In this document: positions 60,562 to 64,000 of the stretch, one piece after another
How positions within the stretch are numbered: position 1 is the stretch's first letter
Layout of the letters: each line of letters opens with the position of its first letter
NCBI GenBank assembly: GCA_022841825.1
Contig: JALHQT010000003.1
Location: forward strand, 496,001-560,000
From: Anaerolineae bacterium
GTDB lineage: Bacteria; Chloroflexota; Anaerolineae; Aggregatilineales; Phototrophicaceae
Length of the DNA stretch: 64,000 bases
Direction of reading: 5' to 3'
Translations under genes and position numbers: made by a program
Notes under the pieces: generated by a model
Databases searched by the model: none
What the model was told of the DNA's origin: nothing
What the model saw: only the letters and a program-made list of their open reading frames with translations

Positions 60562-60669
60562 CCAAGGCGCTCGGCGGTCAGCGCTGCGCTGTTGGGCGTG
60601 ACCGGGTTTTTTGGTGGCGAGCTGATCAGCCGCTATCGAGTCAGTGTCCATCCAAGGTCGGAGCACTAA
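60562..60669 (+). pseudogene. C-terminal scrap resembling a DUF2231 membrane protein
   Basis: A stop-bounded frame of 35 codons reads SAVSAALLGVTGFFGGELIS and ends at TAA 60667. The pattern Ala-rich helix, then GWLGGEL-like segment and a short basic tail is that of the last helix of DUF2231 proteins. No start signal is present, so it is a remnant. The hydrolase ATG follows immediately at 60670. Confidence 0.4.
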
Positions 60670-61794
60670 ATGTTCAAAAGCTTTTTCATGGCTGGGTTTG
60701 AATGCTCGACGCATCGTCTGATCACGGGCGAGCGCCTCGACTTAGTAGCAGCGACTCAGCACGATAAACACGTCCAGACGGATTACCTTCGTATGCAAAC
60801 GCTCGGCGTCATGACGGTGCGTGAGGGCGTGCGTTGGCATCTGGTCGAAAGCACACGCGGGCACTACGACTTTTCCAGTGTGCTGCCGATGATTAGATCA
60901 GCACGGCAGCTAGGGGTGCAGGTGATCTGGGATTTGTTCCATTACGGCTATCCCGATCACGTTGATCCATTTTCCCCAGCGTTCATCTCGTCATACCAAC
61001 GCTACGTCCGCGCGTTCGCCCGCCTCCTGCGCAGCGAGAGCGACGAAATCCCTGTGGTATGCCCCATCAACGAGATCTCGTTCTTTTCCTGGGCGGGAGG
61101 CGATAGCCAGCATCTCAATCCATACACAGTTGGGCGCGGCTTTGAATTGAAGCGACAGCTTGTGCGGGCTGCGATTGAGGGCATCGAAACGTTGTGGGAT
61201 GTGAATGCCGACACGCGGATTGTGCAATGCGATCCCGTCATCCACATTGTCCCACACCCAGACCGCCCACATGAACAGGCGGATGCGCTGGGGTATCGCG
61301 AGGCGCAGTTTCAGGCGTGGGATATGCTGAGTGGTCGTCTGTGTCCGGAATTGGGGGGACGACCTGCGTATCTCGACATCATCGGCGTGAACTACTATCC
61401 GCATAACCAATGGGTCTACAACGGCGAGTACCTCAAACCGCATGATCCACGTTATCGCCCACTGCACGAGCTGCTCTGCGAAGTCCATAAACGCTACGAA
61501 CGCCCCCTGTTCATCGCAGAAACCAGCGCGGAAGATGGCGAACGTGTCCCATGGCTCAGTTATGTATGCCGTGAGGTGAGGATGGCAAGGAAGCTCGGCG
61601 TGCCGCTGCATGGCATCTGCTGGTACCCCATTCTCAACCATCCGGGGTGGGTGGACGGTCGTCACTGCCACAACGGCATGTGGGATTACAGCGACTCGTA
61701 TGGCAGGCGACCGCTGGTGACGGCACTCGCCCACGAATGGATTCGCCAGCAGATGACCTTCCACCAGGTCACCCCCCTCGAACTAACCACTTGA
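60670..61794 (+). CDS. Beta-glucosidase-like TIM-barrel glycoside hydrolase
   Basis: A 374-residue protein. Barrel wording includes VREGVRWHLVESTRGHYDFS, VQVIWDLFHYGYPDHVDP, the acid/base region VVCPINEISFFSWAG and the nucleophile-like segment PLFIAETSAEDG. This is the layout of clan A glucosidases, shorter than GH1 (about 450). No signal peptide is seen, so it acts inside the cell. It is the first gene of a sugar cluster with a glycosyltransferase and a flavoprotein mutase. No clear ribosome-binding site precedes the ATG. Confidence 0.8.
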   Translation: MFKSFFMAGFECSTHRLITGERLDLVAATQHDKHVQTDYLRMQTLGVMTVREGVRWHLVESTRGHYDFSSVLPMIRSARQLGVQVIWDLFHYGYPDHVDPFSPAFISSYQRYVRAFARLLRSESDEIPVVCPINEISFFSWAGGDSQHLNPYTVGRGFELKRQLVRAAIEGIETLWDVNADTRIVQCDPVIHIVPHPDRPHEQADALGYREAQFQAWDMLSGRLCPELGGRPAYLDIIGVNYYPHNQWVYNGEYLKPHDPRYRPLHELLCEVHKRYERPLFIAETSAEDGERVPWLSYVCREVRMARKLGVPLHGICWYPILNHPGWVDGRHCHNGMWDYSDSYGRRPLVTALAHEWIRQQMTFHQVTPLELTT

Positions 61795-61904
61795 ACCATC
61801 TCGCGTTCCTGCGCCAGACGCTCCTGTCGTGCGGCTAAATGCGGTGTACTTGAGAAGTTCTAGGCATCGCACTGCACCAAACATCAGGGGAAAGGATAAC
61901 GTCT

Positions 61905-63098
61905 GTGCAGGACTTGATTTGCATCAGCCACTTGCGCTGGGACTTTGTGTGGCAGCGCCCGCAGCACATCATGGCGCGGTTGGCAAAAGACCAGCGCGTA
62001 TTCTTCGTCGAAGAGCCGATTGCGTCGGAAGAAGCCACGCAGCCAGAGCTGCAAAGCTATGTGTGGGAAGGCGATGACGGTGCGAAAGTAACGGTCATCC
62101 GGCTGATCCAGCCAGTGAGTTCGCTGCGTTGGATTGGACATGGCGATCCACTGACGACATCCACCTATCACACGCTGCTGCGCGATTACCTTCAGACGCA
62201 GCGCGTGCGCCAGGCGCAGATGTGGTTGTACACACCGATGGCACTTGGTTTCGTGCAGGCGCTGCGCCCTAAGCTGGTTGTCTATGATGTCATGGATCAG
62301 CTTTCCGCGTTTAAGGGCGCACCCAGCCAACTTGTCCAGCGCGAGCGAGATGCACTTTCCCGTGCGGATGTGGTCTTTACCGGGGGGATCAGCCTGTACT
62401 ATGACAAGCGTCCCTATGCCGGGAGCATTTACCCGTTTCCCAGCGGCGTGGAAGCAGAGCATTTCGCGCGTGCGCGGCACCGCCACCACTTCCCACTGCC
62501 AGCAGAGCTGGCGAACATGCAGGGACCCATTCTCGGCTATTACGGCGTGATCGATGAGCGGATGGATTTGCCGCTGCTGCGTTACGTCGCGGAACAGCAC
62601 TCTGAGTGGAACATCGTCCTGGTCGGTCCCGTCGTCAAGATCGACCCACAGGATGTGCCGCAGCTTCCGAATATTCATGTGCTTGGGATGAAAACCTACG
62701 ATCAGCTTCCTGGTTACCTGGCGCACTTCGATGTGGCGCTGATCCCATTTGCTATGAATGACGCGACGCGATTCCTCAGCCCGACCAAGACGCTGGAGTA
62801 CCTGGCAGCCAACAAACCTGTCGTTTCAACCCCCGTCCACGATGTGATCGAGCTGTACGGCTCCGTTGTCAATGTCGGTTACACGCCGCACGAAATCGTC
62901 CAGCATGTCGAAGATGCCCTGTCTCATCCTCAGCCCCAGGCGCAGCAGGGCGAAGTGCAGCGACTGCTCGAAGAGTATTCCTGGGATGTCATCGTCGGGC
63001 GGATGAAGCGCCTGATCTGGCGAAAAGCACAGGCGCAGCATCTTCTGGGTACCGCTGCCCTCTCACCGTCTGGATCGTCAGCATATTCATCAGAGTAG
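61905..63098 (+). CDS. Glycosyltransferase (GT-B fold, GT4-like)
   Basis: A 397-residue protein from GTG 61905, with AAAGGA eight bases upstream. It opens LICISHLRWDFVWQRPQHIM, the typical start of a group of GT4-like enzymes, and has SGVEAEHFARA, ILGYYGVIDERMDLPLLRYV and VALIPFAMNDATRFLSPTKT then LEYLAANKPVVSTPV in the nucleotide-sugar half. It lies between the glucosidase-like gene and the mutase-like gene, so it probably builds a surface glycan. Confidence 0.92.
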   Translation: MQDLICISHLRWDFVWQRPQHIMARLAKDQRVFFVEEPIASEEATQPELQSYVWEGDDGAKVTVIRLIQPVSSLRWIGHGDPLTTSTYHTLLRDYLQTQRVRQAQMWLYTPMALGFVQALRPKLVVYDVMDQLSAFKGAPSQLVQRERDALSRADVVFTGGISLYYDKRPYAGSIYPFPSGVEAEHFARARHRHHFPLPAELANMQGPILGYYGVIDERMDLPLLRYVAEQHSEWNIVLVGPVVKIDPQDVPQLPNIHVLGMKTYDQLPGYLAHFDVALIPFAMNDATRFLSPTKTLEYLAANKPVVSTPVHDVIELYGSVVNVGYTPHEIVQHVEDALSHPQPQAQQGEVQRLLEEYSWDVIVGRMKRLIWRKAQAQHLLGTAALSPSGSSAYSSE

Positions 63099-63107
63099 GA
63101 GCAGGGG

Positions 63108-64000
63108 ATGACAGAGTCATCAATGGAACAGAGGATCGTCATTCTGGGCGCGGGTCCTACAGGTTTGGGCGCTGCCTATCGCCTGCAGGAGCTGGGTTAC
63201 CGGAACTGGACGATTTACGAACGTAACAGTTATGTGGGTGGGCTGGCGACCAGCTTCAGCGACAGCGCGGGTTTCACCTACGACATCGGCGGGCACGTCA
63301 TGTTTTCGCACTACAAGTATTTCGATGATCTGGTCGATAAGCTGTTGGGCGACAATTACACCGAGATCATGCGCGAAGCGTGGGTGTGGATGATGGATCG
63401 CTTCGTGCCGTATCCATTCCAGAACAACATTGGCTACCTGCCGCGCGAAGTCGCGCTGGAGTGCATCATGGGGTTGGTCGAGGCGCAGCGCAATCCGGAC
63501 GCGCTGCACAAAGCGACCAACTTCAACGACCTGATCGATGCGCAGTTTGGCGAAGGCATCGCCAAATACTTCATGAAGCCGTACAACTTCAAGGTTTGGG
63601 CACATCCCGTCAGCCACATGAGCCGCGACTGGCTGGGCGAGCGTGTCGCAATGCCCAACCTGGAGCGCATCATCAAGAACGTCATGTTCGACCAGGCGGA
63701 TAAGGGCTGGGGTCCGAACAACAAGTTCAAGTACCCACTGTATGGCGGCACGGGCGGTCTGTATACGCCGTTCGTCAAGTACATCGGCGACAACCTGGTC
63801 GTCAACAAGACTGCCGTTCGGATTGATCCCGTCATCAAGCGCGTCTACTTCAGCGATGGCGAAGCGGTCGATTACGATCTGCTGCTCTCGACCATGCCGC
63901 TCGATCTGCTGGTGCAGCGCCTTGAAGCGCCGCCGGAACAAGTCATCCGTGCGACGAGCGGGCTGCACCATTCCAGCGGCTATATCGTGGGGGTGGGCGT
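63108..64000 (+). CDS. UDP-galactopyranose-mutase-like FAD protein (3' part outside window)
   Basis: An open frame from ATG 63108, AGGAG upstream, reaching the window end (297 codons seen). The FAD-binding motif VILGAGPTGLGAAYRLQELG is followed by YERNSYVGGLATSF and DIGGHVMFSHYKYFDDLVDK, the usual opening of UDP-galactopyranose mutases and related amine-oxidase-like proteins, then YNFKVWAHPVSHMSRDW. Mutases make UDP-galactofuranose for glycans. It follows the glycosyltransferase by nine bases, so they are co-transcribed. Confidence 0.88.
   Translation, partial: MTESSMEQRIVILGAGPTGLGAAYRLQELGYRNWTIYERNSYVGGLATSFSDSAGFTYDIGGHVMFSHYKYFDDLVDKLLGDNYTEIMREAWVWMMDRFVPYPFQNNIGYLPREVALECIMGLVEAQRNPDALHKATNFNDLIDAQFGEGIAKYFMKPYNFKVWAHPVSHMSRDWLGERVAMPNLERIIKNVMFDQADKGWGPNNKFKYPLYGGTGGLYTPFVKYIGDNLVVNKTAVRIDPVIKRVYFSDGEAVDYDLLLSTMPLDLLVQRLEAPPEQVIRATSGLHHSSGYIVGVG

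Overview
The window looks like a chromosomal segment of a GC-rich bacterium of the phylum Chloroflexota, probably Anaerolineae-like. This is inferred from gene content and style, not from a marker gene. The clues are exported binding proteins whose signal peptides end in A-Q-D, many soluble and membrane histidine kinases with single-domain response regulators, intergenic palindromes of the GGACAAGGC-AT-GCCTTGTCC type, and a heliorhodopsin. No rRNA, tRNA or CRISPR array was seen.

Layout. Positions 1-9358 carry a sensor kinase/response regulator pair, an exported protein with two tandem ligand-binding domains, and a MacB-like tripartite ABC export system (adaptor, ATPase, permease) transcribed divergently from a secreted protein. 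Positions 9376-13543 are an accessory patch: a 5'-truncated RHS protein with a C-terminal HEFGH metallopeptidase domain, a more AT-rich gene that may be its immunity partner, a transposase remnant and a second RHS scrap. Positions 13544-22608 hold a heliorhodopsin with two small companion genes, a divergently placed GAF kinase/NarL regulator pair, and a long same-strand run of small stress-type genes (general stress, GlsB, YtxH, CorA-like, DUF5661, YggT, CsbD, CBS).

Positions 22725-24971 are a decayed zone: a free-standing phage-collar protein, a short-chain dehydrogenase with an in-frame TGA, a DUF1905 fragment and a transposase tail. Positions 24815-40344 form a mirrored pair of uptake clusters: two complete peptide/opine/oligosaccharide-type ABC importers, each with a fused double ATPase, transcribed away from each other and joined to a Gfo/Idh/MocA oxidoreductase, a PHP hydrolase and a TIM-barrel isomerase. 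The two binding-protein genes share an 18-of-21 base upstream element, which suggests one regulator for both.

Positions 40345-41968 contain a kinase and a YciE/YciF-type gene, both missing their 5' ends, then a second GlsB/CsbD pair. Positions 42252-46022 are a GH13 branching-enzyme-like gene translationally coupled to a lone receiver domain, followed by an AI-2E-type exporter. Positions 46152-51474 are a phosphorelay block of two kinases and two regulators. Positions 51709-60464 hold assorted stress, lipid and DNA-repair genes (YtxH, SDR, a lipid kinase overlapping a dual-specificity phosphatase, DUF1328, a family-4-like uracil-DNA glycosylase without iron-sulfur cysteines, another kinase, DUF2188, SRPBCC). 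Positions 60670-64000 begin a cell-surface sugar cluster (glycoside hydrolase, glycosyltransferase, UDP-galactopyranose-mutase-like flavoprotein, cut by the window end).

Taken together this is a free-living organism that scavenges oligosaccharides or peptides and devotes much coding capacity to envelope stress and signal transduction. The most promising lead is the heliorhodopsin neighbourhood; next are the shared operator of the mirrored transporters and the RHS metallopeptidase cassette.
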